10,682 nucleotides of DNA from Streptococcus oralis (GTDB lineage: Bacteria > Bacillota > Bacilli > Lactobacillales > Streptococcaceae), in NCBI GenBank assembly GCA_905370255.1, contig CAJPKC010000017.1, positions 1 through 10,682 on the forward strand, written 5' to 3'. Positions 1 through 7,531 of this stretch are shown here, one piece after another. A program made the position numbers and the translations under genes. The stretch's first letter is position 1. Every line of letters begins with the position of its first letter. A model generated the notes under the pieces. The model saw only the letters and a program-made list of their open reading frames with translations, made no database searches and was not told the DNA's origin.

Positions 1-2145
1 GTAAACCACTCCAAAGTTGACAGCCTTGTCATTACGACGGTCGTTTGGAGTCACATCCTCAGGACGTTCAATCCCAAAGACACGCATGGCTGTCGAGGTA
101 TGGATATCAGCTCCCTCTTGGAAGGCCTTGATTAAGTGCTCATCTTTAGAGATATGCGCCAAAACTCGCAATTCAATCTGTGAATAGTCGGAGCTAAGAA
201 GGACACTATCCTCCCACTCTGGCACAAAAGCCTTACGAATGAGACGACCTTGCTCCAAGCGAACAGGAATATTTTGCAAGTTTGGATCCACACTAGACAG
301 ACGCCCTGTCTGAGTCAAATCCTGCACATAGCGCGTGTGAATCTTGCCATCCGCTAAAATCCAATCCTGTAAACCAATCACATAAGTCGATTGAATTTTA
401 GCAATCTGACGATAATCTAAAATTTTCTTGACGATTGGGGCAATAGGAGCTAGGCGCTCTAACACATCCACTGCTGTTGAGTAACCTGTCTTGGTTTTCT
501 TGGTGTATTCTATAGGGAGACCTAGCTTTTCAAAAAGTAGTTCTCCCAACTGCTTAGGCGAGTTGATATTAAACTCCTCACCAGCCAATTCATAAATCTC
601 TTGAGTTAGCTTTTCAATGACAAGCTCATTTTCAGCTTGCATCTCGAGTAGAGTTTCTTTTTTAACCTTGATTCCAGCGATTTCCATCTTAGCAAGAACA
701 AGGGCCAGAGGTTGCTCCATGTCATAGAGAAGGTCTAATTGTCCGTTTTCACTTAACTTTTCAAGCAATACAGGCTCTGTCTCAACCAGCACAGCAACCT
801 TGCGAGCCAAGTGCTCCAAGAAGGTTTCTCTCTCAGGGATAGCTTTCTTGACACCCTTACCATAGAAGGTTTCATCATCGACTAGGTAAGTTTGACCATA
901 GAGACTAGCAATGGTTGAAATTTCATTATTCTCTACAGTAGAGAGAAGGTATTTGGCCAAGCGACTGTCAAAAGCAGGAGCCTGCAAGTCCAAACCAAAG
1001 CGATTTAAGAGAACTTTAGCTTTCTTAAAGTCATATACTTTCAGAGGTGTTTTTTCTAGAAAATCCTTAAGAATCGGATCCTGCAGAAGTTCCAGCTTAT
1101 CTGTAGCATAGAGCTTGTCTCCACAAGACCAGGCAAAACCAACCAAATCATCTGTATGGTAGTTTTCACCAAAAAGTTCAAAGTGGAAGATAGAGTCGGC
1201 ACTCAGCATATCTTCAGTCACTTTGTCAACCATGGTGAAATTCAAAGTCTCAGCTTGATTCGCCTGAGAAGCATTCAAGGCTTGTTTGAGCTGCTTAAAG
1301 CCCATCTCATCGTAGAATTTCCCAAGGTTTTCCACATTTGGTCCACTATAGACCAAATCATCTAGACCTATCTCGATTGGCGCTTTCGTGTCGATGGTAG
1401 CTAGTGTTTTAGACAGAAAGGCTTGTTCCTTGTCATTGACAAGATTTTCCTTCATCTTTGAAGCCTTCATGCTGTCAATATTTTCATAAATACCTTCAAG
1501 CGAGCCATGTTCTAACAAGAGCTTGATCCCAGTCTTTTCACCAATCTTAGTTACACCAGGGATATTATCTGACTTATCTCCCATGAGGGCTTTAAGATCA
1601 ATGAACTGAGCTGGTGTGATGCCCATCTTTTCCATGAGATATTCTGGTGTAAACGCCTCAAATTCAGCTACACCTTTCTTAGAAATCTCAACCACTGTAT
1701 GTTCATCTGTCAACTGAATCAAGTCCTTGTCTCCACTGACGATAGTTACATCAAAAGAATCCTTTTCAGCCAAGCGTCCCAAGGTACCAATGATATCATC
1801 TGCTTCATACTGGGCCAACTCATAATGACGAATCCCAAGATGGTCTAGCAACTCACGAATAAAGGGAAATTGCTCACGAAACTCATCCGGAGTCTTAGCA
1901 CGGCCACCCTTATAATCAGCATACATCTCTGTACGGAAAGTTGTCTTTCCTGCATCAAAAGCAACCAGGATATGACTCGGTTGGACACGTTCCAATAGGT
2001 GATTTAGCATCAGATGAAATCCGTAGATTGCATTGGTATGTAGTCCATTGTCATTTTTAAAACGATCCAGTTGCTGGTAAAGTGCAAAAAATGCTCGGAA
2101 AGCAACTGAAGATCCATCAATCAATAATAATTTTTTCTTGTCCAT
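1..2145 (-). CDS. polA: DNA polymerase I, 3' end cut by window (partial)
   Basis: Pol I fills gaps and removes RNA primers during lagging-strand synthesis and repair in the cytoplasm. The reading frame is open for 715 codons from ATG at 2145 to base 1. The 5' nuclease (FEN) domain is at about residues 1-290: D10, the YEADDII acidic cluster (E114, D116, D117), GDKDLIQL (D139, D141) and GDKSDNIPG (189-197). The 3'-5' exonuclease-like domain (about 310-470) has no D-x-E motif: its place reads IFHFELFG near residue 323, so proofreading is probably absent, as reported for pneumococcal Pol I. The polymerase domain shows TGRLSSVDPNLQNIP, motif A DYSQIELR (catalytic D653) and the start of motif B (RRNDKAVNFG) at the very edge. 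The palm HDE motif C lies outside. Pneumococcal PolA is about 877 residues, so roughly 160 are missing here. No ribosome binding site precedes the ATG; a TATAAT lies six bases upstream. The gene follows cbpD by 64 bases on the same strand. Confidence 0.97.
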   Translation of the reverse strand, partial: MDKKKLLLIDGSSVAFRAFFALYQQLDRFKNDNGLHTNAIYGFHLMLNHLLERVQPSHILVAFDAGKTTFRTEMYADYKGGRAKTPDEFREQFPFIRELLDHLGIRHYELAQYEADDIIGTLGRLAEKDSFDVTIVSGDKDLIQLTDEHTVVEISKKGVAEFEAFTPEYLMEKMGITPAQFIDLKALMGDKSDNIPGVTKIGEKTGIKLLLEHGSLEGIYENIDSMKASKMKENLVNDKEQAFLSKTLATIDTKAPIEIGLDDLVYSGPNVENLGKFYDEMGFKQLKQALNASQANQAETLNFTMVDKVTEDMLSADSIFHFELFGENYHTDDLVGFAWSCGDKLYATDKLELLQDPILKDFLEKTPLKVYDFKKAKVLLNRFGLDLQAPAFDSRLAKYLLSTVENNEISTIASLYGQTYLVDDETFYGKGVKKAIPERETFLEHLARKVAVLVETEPVLLEKLSENGQLDLLYDMEQPLALVLAKMEIAGIKVKKETLLEMQAENELVIEKLTQEIYELAGEEFNINSPKQLGELLFEKLGLPIEYTKKTKTGYSTAVDVLERLAPIAPIVKKILDYRQIAKIQSTYVIGLQDWILADGKIHTRYVQDLTQTGRLSSVDPNLQNIPVRLEQGRLIRKAFVPEWEDSVLLSSDYSQIELRVLAHISKDEHLIKAFQEGADIHTSTAMRVFGIERPEDVTPNDRRNDKAVNFGVVY

Positions 2146-2151
2146 ACACCC

Positions 2152-2157
2152 ATTATA
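2152..2157 (-). promoter_or_regulatory. Probable polA -10 element (TATAAT), leaderless start
   Basis: A perfect TATAAT on the minus strand is separated from the polA ATG by only six bases (GGGTGT). Transcription starting the usual six to seven bases after a -10 box would begin at the A of the ATG. No good -35 sits at 16-18 bases (best is TGGTAT) and there is no TG extension, so the promoter would be weak or depend on other contacts. No Shine-Dalgarno sequence is present, which agrees with a leaderless mRNA. Read-through from cbpD is an alternative source of polA transcripts. Confidence 0.55.
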
Positions 2158-2209
2158 AAGGAAAGCAGGGAAAAATACCATTGCTAAGAGTTAGATTATC
2201 GGTCAAGGC

Positions 2210-3331
2210 TTATTGGGATGTTTTTTCAACTCGCGCACCATTGCTATCAACTTGGAAACCATCGATAGTCGTATCTACTGCCAATTCTCCAGATGCGTTC
2301 ACGTAATAATATTTCCCTGAAACCTGGAACCACTGACTAGCCTTCATTGCACCTGAGCTTTCGAGATAATACCAAATGCCCTTATCCTTCAACCATCCTG
2401 TCTGCATTTCCCCAGATGATTTCAAGTAGTACCACTTGGAACCGTCTTTTAGCCAACCTGTTCTCATTGAACCATTAGTTTGGAAATAGTACCAACTGCC
2501 GTTTATCTTTTTCCAACCAAGAGCCACTTTGTCATTTTCATAGTAGTACCAGATTGTCCCCTGTTTTTCCCATCCATTCTTAGAGGTTTCCGTTTTAATT
2601 AACGGGATATAACGTCTATTCCCACTTCGTGACATATAACTAATCCATCTATAGCCATCCTTTTCAAGAGTTTGATCATAATGAACACTCATTCCAGGTT
2701 CGTAGTAGTCGATGATAGTAGATGTCAATGATGGCTGATTCATAATAGCTGCTTTTTCTGTAAAATAATGTGTTCCACTAGAGGCTAGTACAGATTGATA
2801 ATTTCCTACACTAGCATTCCCTACATCTTTAAAATGAATGAATCCAGTCATAGAACTTGCTTTTACTGTCCTACGATGATACGTTTCTGTATAATCGTAA
2901 TTGTACTCCTCGATTTCAATCATGTCTCCAATCACATTAGATACCCAAGCTACGTGACCATGAGTTCCCCTCGTGCTCCAAGCAATAGCCCCAATCGCTG
3001 GTCTCTGATCCACACGATATCCTTCTTTTTGAGCTCGATAGCCCCATTCTTTCGCATGCCCATAAGCAGCTGGTAGTTCAAATCCATTAACACTACTTAA
3101 TCGAAAAGCAGCAAAAGATGTACACTGTCTGGAGTATAGACGCCATTTATCAATATTTTGACTTCCATTTTTATAATAATAGGGATAATCATCTCCACGT
3201 GCCAACGATCCATTGTTTGCCTGGTTGGCATGAACAGTTCCACCACCAAACAGAAAAGCTCCTGCTAACAATAGTGAAGCTGTACCCACAGTCGTTCTTT
3301 TAAGCAAAGTTCTCTTTTTACGAAATGCCAT
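2210..3331 (-). CDS. cbpD: CbpD-type choline-binding CHAP murein hydrolase (competence lysin)
   Basis: This is a secreted 373-residue cell-wall hydrolase. In pneumococcus, CbpD is made by competent cells and opens the septal wall of non-competent relatives to release DNA (fratricide). A basic N-terminus and hydrophobic stretch form a signal peptide with likely cleavage after VHA (residue 35). The CHAP domain follows at about 42-168, with C70 in SRQCTSF, H126 in GHVAWV and the acidic EIEEYNY segment near 140. One SH3b domain is at about 185-245 (GTHYF to RRYIPL). Choline-binding repeats of about 20 residues fill 254-352. Sequence similarity to pneumococcal CbpD is strong across the whole length, but that protein, as I remember it, is about 450 residues with two SH3b copies. 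AGGAG lies five bases before the ATG. A ComX-type box lies 48 bases upstream. The immunity gene comM is not in this window. A prophage choline-binding CHAP amidase such as Skl is less likely, given the SH3b and the neighbours. Confidence 0.93.
   Translation of the reverse strand: MAFRKKRTLLKRTTVGTASLLLAGAFLFGGGTVHANQANNGSLARGDDYPYYYKNGSQNIDKWRLYSRQCTSFAAFRLSSVNGFELPAAYGHAKEWGYRAQKEGYRVDQRPAIGAIAWSTRGTHGHVAWVSNVIGDMIEIEEYNYDYTETYHRRTVKASSMTGFIHFKDVGNASVGNYQSVLASSGTHYFTEKAAIMNQPSLTSTIIDYYEPGMSVHYDQTLEKDGYRWISYMSRSGNRRYIPLIKTETSKNGWEKQGTIWYYYENDKVALGWKKINGSWYYFQTNGSMRTGWLKDGSKWYYLKSSGEMQTGWLKDKGIWYYLESSGAMKASQWFQVSGKYYYVNASGELAVDTTIDGFQVDSNGARVEKTSQ
2276..2572 (-). repeat. Tandem choline-binding repeats in cbpD
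   Basis: Residues 254-352 of the lysin hold about five units of roughly 20 residues (60 bases). They follow the pattern W-x-K-x-G-x-W-Y-Y-x(4)-G-x-M-x-T-G, with starts at WEKQGTIWYYY, WKKINGSWYYF, WLKDGSKWYYL, WLKDKGIWYYL and WFQVSGKYYYV. The middle units are most alike. The first and last are divergent, as is common for capping repeats. Paired repeats form aromatic pockets that hold choline on teichoic acid, which anchors the enzyme to the target wall. Confidence 0.9.
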
Positions 3332-3336
3332 TCATT

Positions 3337-3341
3337 CTCCT
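3337..3341 (-). promoter_or_regulatory. cbpD ribosome binding site
   Basis: AGGAG on the minus strand, five bases before the ATG at 3331. It overlaps a TTCGAA sequence, so ribosome binding and any factor recognising that palindrome would share the same bases. It supports the chosen start, which places a complete signal peptide at the N-terminus. Confidence 0.85.
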
Positions 3342-3358
3342 TCGAATAGATAAATTTT

Positions 3359-3372
3359 TGAGGTTGACCTCA
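3359..3372 (-). repeat. Short inverted repeat in cbpD leader
   Basis: TGAGGT-TG-ACCTCA is a six-base inverted repeat around two bases (a five-base stem with a four-base loop as RNA). It lies between the ComX-type box and the ribosome binding site. If transcription begins about seven bases after the box, this hairpin is at the very 5' end of the mRNA. It could stabilise the transcript or be an operator; the sequence cannot decide. Confidence 0.45.
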
Positions 3373-3379
3373 TTTATAT

Positions 3380-3387
3380 CATTCGAA
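3380..3387 (-). promoter_or_regulatory. Probable ComX (cin/com) box for cbpD
   Basis: The minus strand reads TTCGAATG, preceded by a long T-rich tract (about 3388-3400). The pneumococcal consensus bound by the competence sigma factor ComX is TACGAATA with upstream Ts; six of eight bases match and the CGAAT core is intact. It lies 48 bases before the cbpD ATG. The protein family is competence-induced in pneumococcus, which supports the assignment. A TATAAA that overlaps just downstream (about 3371-3376) could be a vegetative -10 but has no good -35. Confidence 0.6.
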
Positions 3388-3420
3388 AGAAAAAGAAAAA
3401 AGTGAGAAAACTCCCACTTT
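3388..3420 (-). terminator. Rho-independent terminator of the gdpP-rplI-dnaB-veg operon
   Basis: Five bases after the veg stop codon the minus strand forms a nine-pair stem, AAAGTGGGA with TCTCACTTT (one G-U pair), with a four-base loop (stem positions 3399-3407 and 3412-3420). A T-rich tail runs to about 3388. The tail is also the T tract directly upstream of the cbpD ComX-type box. Confidence 0.85.
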
Positions 3421-3425
3421 CAACC

Positions 3426-3692
3426 TTAATCCAAATAGTGAATCAAATTCTTTTCCGTTAAAATATCAGAATAGGTGAAAGATTCAACGTAGACGTTGGC
3501 CTGTTTGTCCCCTTCAACATCCCCAAATTCAACGATAAAGAGTGATGGATAAACTTCAATAAGTCTTCCCAAGCGATTCTTTTGGCGTTTACGACCATTT
3601 TCCAAGGTCATTTCCACGACTTGTCCTTCATGCGCCTTGATTTCTTCTTTGATTTTTTTCATCTTGGCTACATCTGTAAATGCATCTGTCAT
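3426..3692 (-). CDS. veg: Veg-family protein (DUF1021)
   Basis: A small cytoplasmic protein of 88 residues, the usual size for the family (Bacillus subtilis Veg is about 86). The family mark is the central part: EGQVVEMTLENGRKR, then RLGRLIEVYPSLFIVEF and a C-terminal VESFTYSDILT. The fold is predicted to be mostly beta strands, after an N-terminal helix rich in lysine (residues 7-19). In B. subtilis Veg has been linked to biofilm matrix gene expression; the role in streptococci is not settled. Its ATG overlaps the dnaB stop codon (ATGA), with the ribosome binding site GAGAGG inside the end of dnaB, so translation is probably coupled. It is the last gene of the operon, directly before the terminator. 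In bacilli veg is found elsewhere, so the link with dnaB here is positional, not a known partnership. Confidence 0.85.
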   Translation of the reverse strand: MTDAFTDVAKMKKIKEEIKAHEGQVVEMTLENGRKRQKNRLGRLIEVYPSLFIVEFGDVEGDKQANVYVESFTYSDILTEKNLIHYLD

Positions 3693-5047
3693 CTTTGTTC
3701 CTCTCTCTTCGAAATGCTTGAAAACTTGTTATACTCTTTTTGGAAAATCAATTCTACCGTTCCACGTGCACCGCTACGGTTTTTCTCGATAATAACTTCT
3801 ACTTTGTTATTAGGAAGACCTTCCTCTTCTTCGCCACCACGCTCATAATAGTCGTCACGATAAAGAAAGGCTACAATATCCGCATCCTGCTCGATAGATC
3901 CAGACTCACGAATATCTGATAATACCGGTCTTTTATCTTGACGTTGTTCAACACTACGCGACAACTGACTCAGCGCGATAACGGGAACCTTCAATTCCTT
4001 GGCCAAAATCTTCAACTGACGTGAAATCTCTGACACCTCTTGTTGACGGTTTTCTCTGCCTGTTCCTGTGATTAGCTGCAGGTAGTCAATCAAGATTAAT
4101 CCAAGATTGCCTGTTTCCTGAGACAATTTTCTGGCGCGTGACCGAATTTCAGTAATCCGGATTCCGGGTGTGTCATCGATATAGATGCTTGCTTTAGCAA
4201 GATTCCCTTGAGCAATCGTATATTTGCGCCATTCTTCTTCAGTCAGTTGTCCTGTACGGATAGAATGAGACTCTACTAGTCCTTCGGCAGCCAACATACG
4301 GTCGACCAAACTCTCTGCCCCCATCTCGAGAGAGAAAATTGCAACGGTCTTGTCAAGCTTGGTTCCAATATTTTGAGCAATATTCAAGGCAAAAGCAGTT
4401 TTACCAACCGCAGGTCGAGCAGCAAGAATAATCAATTCCTCCTCGTGCAAACCAGTTGTCATATGATCCAAATCTTGATAACCAGTTGCAATCCCTGTAA
4501 TATCCGACGTTTGTTGCGATCGAACTTCCAGGTTTCCAAAGTTAAGATTTAGAATGTCTCGAATATTTCTAAAACCACTACGATTTGCATTTTCACTGAC
4601 ATCTATCAAGCCTTTTTCTGCTTGAGCAATAATTTCATCTGCAGGGCTAGAGGCTTCATAAGCTTGGTTTACAGACTCCGTCAACTTAGCAATCAGACGA
4701 CGAAGAGTGGCTTTCTCTGCTACAATTTTTGCATAGTATTCAGCGTTTGCAGAGGTTGGTACAGAGTTGATAATCTCAACAAGGTAGGACAAACCACCAA
4801 TATTTTGCAAATCACCTTGATCATCTAAGATCGTGCGAACAGTCGTTGCATCAATGGCTTCGCCACGATCTGACAAGTCAACCATGGCCTGAAAAATCAA
4901 ACGGTGAGCATACTTAAAGAAGTCTCGAGAGTCTATATATTCTCGAACAAACACGAGTTTACTCTCATCGATAAATATAGCTCCCAATACAGATTGTTCT
5001 GCCAAGATATCCTGGGGCTGAACTCGTAGTTCCTCTACTTCTGCCAT
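3689..5047 (-). CDS. dnaB: Replicative DNA helicase (DnaB family)
   Basis: This is the hexameric ATP-driven helicase that unwinds DNA 5' to 3' at the fork and recruits primase; it is called DnaC in bacilli. It has 452 residues, the normal family length. The N-terminal primase-binding domain is at about 12-115 (PQDILAEQSVLGAIF). A linker helix follows at about 160-175, then the RecA-like ATPase domain from 185. Walker A is ARPAVGKT (210-217), the catalytic glutamate is E241 in SLEMG, and Walker B is LILIDYLQL (D321). Further family motifs are QLSRSVEQR, then DIRESGSIEQDADIV, and KNRSGARG (422-429, holding the arginine finger region). GGAAGG about eight bases before the ATG supports the start. 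It lies 42 bases after rplI and overlaps veg by four bases. The window does not contain the loader genes dnaB/dnaI of Firmicutes type. Confidence 0.97.
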   Translation of the reverse strand: MAEVEELRVQPQDILAEQSVLGAIFIDESKLVFVREYIDSRDFFKYAHRLIFQAMVDLSDRGEAIDATTVRTILDDQGDLQNIGGLSYLVEIINSVPTSANAEYYAKIVAEKATLRRLIAKLTESVNQAYEASSPADEIIAQAEKGLIDVSENANRSGFRNIRDILNLNFGNLEVRSQQTSDITGIATGYQDLDHMTTGLHEEELIILAARPAVGKTAFALNIAQNIGTKLDKTVAIFSLEMGAESLVDRMLAAEGLVESHSIRTGQLTEEEWRKYTIAQGNLAKASIYIDDTPGIRITEIRSRARKLSQETGNLGLILIDYLQLITGTGRENRQQEVSEISRQLKILAKELKVPVIALSQLSRSVEQRQDKRPVLSDIRESGSIEQDADIVAFLYRDDYYERGGEEEEGLPNNKVEVIIEKNRSGARGTVELIFQKEYNKFSSISKREEQR

Positions 5048-5089
5048 CAGATTTCCCTTCCTTTTACAACATAATTACTCAAATCTAGC

Positions 5090-5542
5090 TTAGCCTTCTT
5101 TTACACGAAGATTGATGACGCTAGTTACATCCTGATAAATTTTTACCGGAACATCAATCAAGCCAACTGCTCGAATTGGAGATTGAACTTGAATATGACG
5201 TTTATCAATTTTAATTCCAAATTGTTTTTGGAGCTCTTCCGCAATTTTCTTGCTAGTAATTGAACCAAAAGTTCTTCCATCTGGACCAACTTTTTCAACA
5301 AACTCAACAATTGTTTCTTCTGCTTCAAGTTTCGCCTTAATTTCTTGTGCTTCTGCAAGAAGTTGAGCATGTGCTTTTTCTTCAGATTTTTGCTTGCCAC
5401 GCAACTCACCAATTGCTTGAGAAGTCGCTTCTTTAGCAAGGTTTTTCTTAATCAAAAAGTTTTGCGCATAACCTGTTGGCACTTCCTTGATTTCGCCTTT
5501 TTTTCCTTTGCCTTTTACATCTGCTAAAAAGATTACTTTCAT
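5090..5542 (-). CDS. rplI: 50S ribosomal protein L9
   Basis: L9 binds 23S rRNA at the base of the L1 stalk and reaches along the ribosome surface, where it affects frame maintenance and translocation. It has 150 residues, the typical length. The N-terminal RNA-binding domain has the signature [20 protein letters not shown] (residues 11-30). A long, highly charged helix connects it (about 42-75, rich in K and E). The C-terminal domain follows (about 80-150, with [16 protein letters not shown]). The ATG overlaps the stop codon of gdpP (ATGA), and the ribosome binding site GGAG lies inside the end of gdpP. The order DHH phosphodiesterase, rplI, dnaB is conserved in Firmicutes. Confidence 0.97.
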   Translation of the reverse strand: MKVIFLADVKGKGKKGEIKEVPTGYAQNFLIKKNLAKEATSQAIGELRGKQKSEEKAHAQLLAEAQEIKAKLEAEETIVEFVEKVGPDGRTFGSITSKKIAEELQKQFGIKIDKRHIQVQSPIRAVGLIDVPVKIYQDVTSVINLRVKEG

Positions 5543-7512
5543 TCTTCTGTCTCCTTTTCTCTAATTTCATTAGAAATAACGGTTTTTAGTTTATCACCTG
5601 CTTCTTGCAGAGTCATATCTGTCAGTCGGGCAGCTGCCAGGTTGAAGTGGCCTCCACCTCCCAACTCTTCCATAATCCGTTGCACATTGATCTTACTTCG
5701 ACTTCGTGCAGAAATGGAAATATCCCCTTGGCTGTTTTTAGCAATGACAAAGCTAGCTTCAATACCTGACATAGCTAACATAGTATCAGCTGCTTTACTA
5801 ATCACTACAATATCATACTCCTTACCATCCTTGGCCTGAGCTACAAGAATAGAAGGTTGTACGGCCTGTCCTTGCAAGATTAGCTCATTAACCAATCGAT
5901 ACTCTTCAAAGTCAGTCGCCGCAAGTTCTTGAATTACAATACTATCACTACCACGTGTTCTTAGATAACTTGCCACGTCAAAGGTTCGGCTAGTTACACG
6001 AGAGGTGAAATTCTTAGTATCCAGCATCATACCGCCCATGAGAACACTAGCTTGAATACGACTTAAGCGTGCTTTCTTAGAGTTTTGGAATTGAATCAAC
6101 TCTGTTACAAGCTCGCTCGCGCTACTTGCTCCACTCTCGATATAGGTGATAACAGCATTTTCCGGGAAATCCTGATCTCGTCTATGGTGGTCAATAATGA
6201 TGGTTTGTGTGAATAAATCATAAAACTCTTTTGACAAGGTTAAAGCTGTCTTAGAGTGGTCGACCATCACTAGCAAGGAACGATTAGTGACCATTCCCAT
6301 AGCTTGAGTTAGAGGGATGAGTTTTGTTACTCCCTCATTCTCTAAGAATTGAATGGCACGATGAATGTCCGGAGACATTTGTTCTGCATCATAGACCACA
6401 TAACTTTCATCCAAGACGTTACTCGAGAACAATTGCATACCAACAGCAGAGCCTAAAGCATCCATGTCTAAGTTTTTATGACCAACTACGAAGACACGGT
6501 CAACACTTCTCAACTTTTCAGAGATTGCCGTCATCATTGCTCTTGTACGTGTTCTTGTTCGCTTAATAGAAGCTGCAGAACCACCACCAAAATAAATTGG
6601 ATTTTTCGTTTCGTCATTCTCTTTTACGACAACTTGGTCTCCACCTCGAACTTCTGCAAGGTTGAGATTTGATAAAGCAACTTTACCAATACCCTCATGA
6701 TCGCCATCACCGTATGACAAGCCCATACTCATGGTTAAGGCTAAATCTCTCTGCTTAGCTTCTTCACGGAAGGTATCAATTACAGAAAATTTATCCTGCA
6801 TCAATTGCTCCAATACCGTATAGTCGGTAAATAAGTAAAAACGATCCATGGTCACTCTACGAGAAAACATCTGATATTTTCCAGTAAATTCTGATACAAA
6901 ATTTGCGACAAAACTATTAATGTGACTGATGTCAGATTCAGATGTTTCGTTCTCTAAATCATCGTAATTATCTACCGAAATAATACCAATAACAGGGCGA
7001 CTTGTAACCAATTCTACTGTGGCTTCGTACTCTCCAGAAACGTCAAAAAAGTAGAGCACACCAGAATTTCTATCTAGATGTACCGCATAACGTTTTTCTC
7101 CCACATTTGCATAAATTCCAGGAGAAGATATGGATGTTTTTATAATTTCTTGAACTTGAGGAAGGTCAATTTCTCCATCTTCCGTTGTCAGCATTAACTC
7201 TGCGTAGGGATTGAACCACTCAATCTCACTACTTTCCATGTTTAGTTTGACAACTCCAACCGGCATCTGTTCTAAGAGTGAACTTAAACTATCTTCCGCC
7301 TGATGGTTTACGTACTGGATTTGTTCAATTTCTGTTTTTTGATAAGATTTCTTCTGAAAATAAAATAGCAGAAGAAATGCCACCATTAAGAAAAATAAGC
7401 ATGCTATTGTGACTAGGTTATTTTGAAGAAAAATAACCAATACAGTCATGATTATAAAGGCAATCCCAACAAATAAGTATATAAAAAAGGGATTCATTTC
7501 ATTTTTTTTCAT
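5539..7512 (-). CDS. gdpP: Membrane c-di-AMP phosphodiesterase (GdpP/Pde1)
   Basis: This enzyme hydrolyses cyclic-di-AMP to pApA and so affects wall homeostasis, potassium transport, beta-lactam tolerance and, in pneumococcus, competence. The 657 residues contain two membrane helices (about 9-30 and 34-52) and a PAS-like sensor (about 75-160). A degenerate GGDEF domain follows (about 170-300; RGGDQ replaces the catalytic signature). The DHH domain comes next (about 335-500), with metal-ligand motifs [12 protein letters not shown] (H345, D349, D351), VDHS (D418) and DHH (441-443). The C-terminal DHHA1 domain carries GGGGHF (618-623). I chose ATG at 7512: AAGAGG lies six bases before it, and the length equals that of pneumococcal Pde1 as I remember it. 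An upstream in-frame TTG at 7530 would add six residues, but it lies before the predicted transcription start. First gene of the operon with rplI, dnaB and veg. Confidence 0.95.
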   Translation of the reverse strand: MKKNEMNPFFIYLFVGIAFIIMTVLVIFLQNNLVTIACLFFLMVAFLLLFYFQKKSYQKTEIEQIQYVNHQAEDSLSSLLEQMPVGVVKLNMESSEIEWFNPYAELMLTTEDGEIDLPQVQEIIKTSISSPGIYANVGEKRYAVHLDRNSGVLYFFDVSGEYEATVELVTSRPVIGIISVDNYDDLENETSESDISHINSFVANFVSEFTGKYQMFSRRVTMDRFYLFTDYTVLEQLMQDKFSVIDTFREEAKQRDLALTMSMGLSYGDGDHEGIGKVALSNLNLAEVRGGDQVVVKENDETKNPIYFGGGSAASIKRTRTRTRAMMTAISEKLRSVDRVFVVGHKNLDMDALGSAVGMQLFSSNVLDESYVVYDAEQMSPDIHRAIQFLENEGVTKLIPLTQAMGMVTNRSLLVMVDHSKTALTLSKEFYDLFTQTIIIDHHRRDQDFPENAVITYIESGASSASELVTELIQFQNSKKARLSRIQASVLMGGMMLDTKNFTSRVTSRTFDVASYLRTRGSDSIVIQELAATDFEEYRLVNELILQGQAVQPSILVAQAKDGKEYDIVVISKAADTMLAMSGIEASFVIAKNSQGDISISARSRSKINVQRIMEELGGGGHFNLAAARLTDMTLQEAGDKLKTVISNEIREKETEE

Positions 7513-7518
7513 TACAAA

Positions 7519-7524
7519 CCTCTT
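7519..7524 (-). promoter_or_regulatory. gdpP ribosome binding site (decides the start)
   Basis: AAGAGG on the minus strand, six bases before the ATG at 7512. The alternative TTG at 7530 has no such sequence before it; instead it is preceded by the -10 element. This fixes the start at 7512. Confidence 0.8.
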
Positions 7525-7531
7525 GCGCAAT

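Noticed and set aside
234..241. TACGAATG on the plus strand, seven of eight bases of the ComX box
   Set aside because: It lies inside polA, has no T tract before it and points to no gene in that direction; such 7/8 matches are expected by chance.
170..300. Whether polA could be complete or a pseudogene here
   Set aside because: The frame was spot-checked at several places, contains all expected motifs in order and is cut only by the window edge; no frameshift was seen.
2160..2206. Possible weak terminator between cbpD and polA (CTAA-CTC-TTAG, then GTATTTTT)
   Set aside because: The stem has only four weak pairs and the T run does not follow directly, so it was not listed. It means cbpD may read into polA.
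2795..3303. Plus-strand open frames of 93 and 61 codons opposite cbpD
   Set aside because: They have no ribosome binding site or promoter and lie entirely antisense to a well-recognised gene.
5158..5439. Open frame of 93 codons on the minus strand within rplI
   Set aside because: It is the +1 shadow of the L9 gene; the lysine- and leucine-rich product resembles no family I know and its composition follows from L9 codons.
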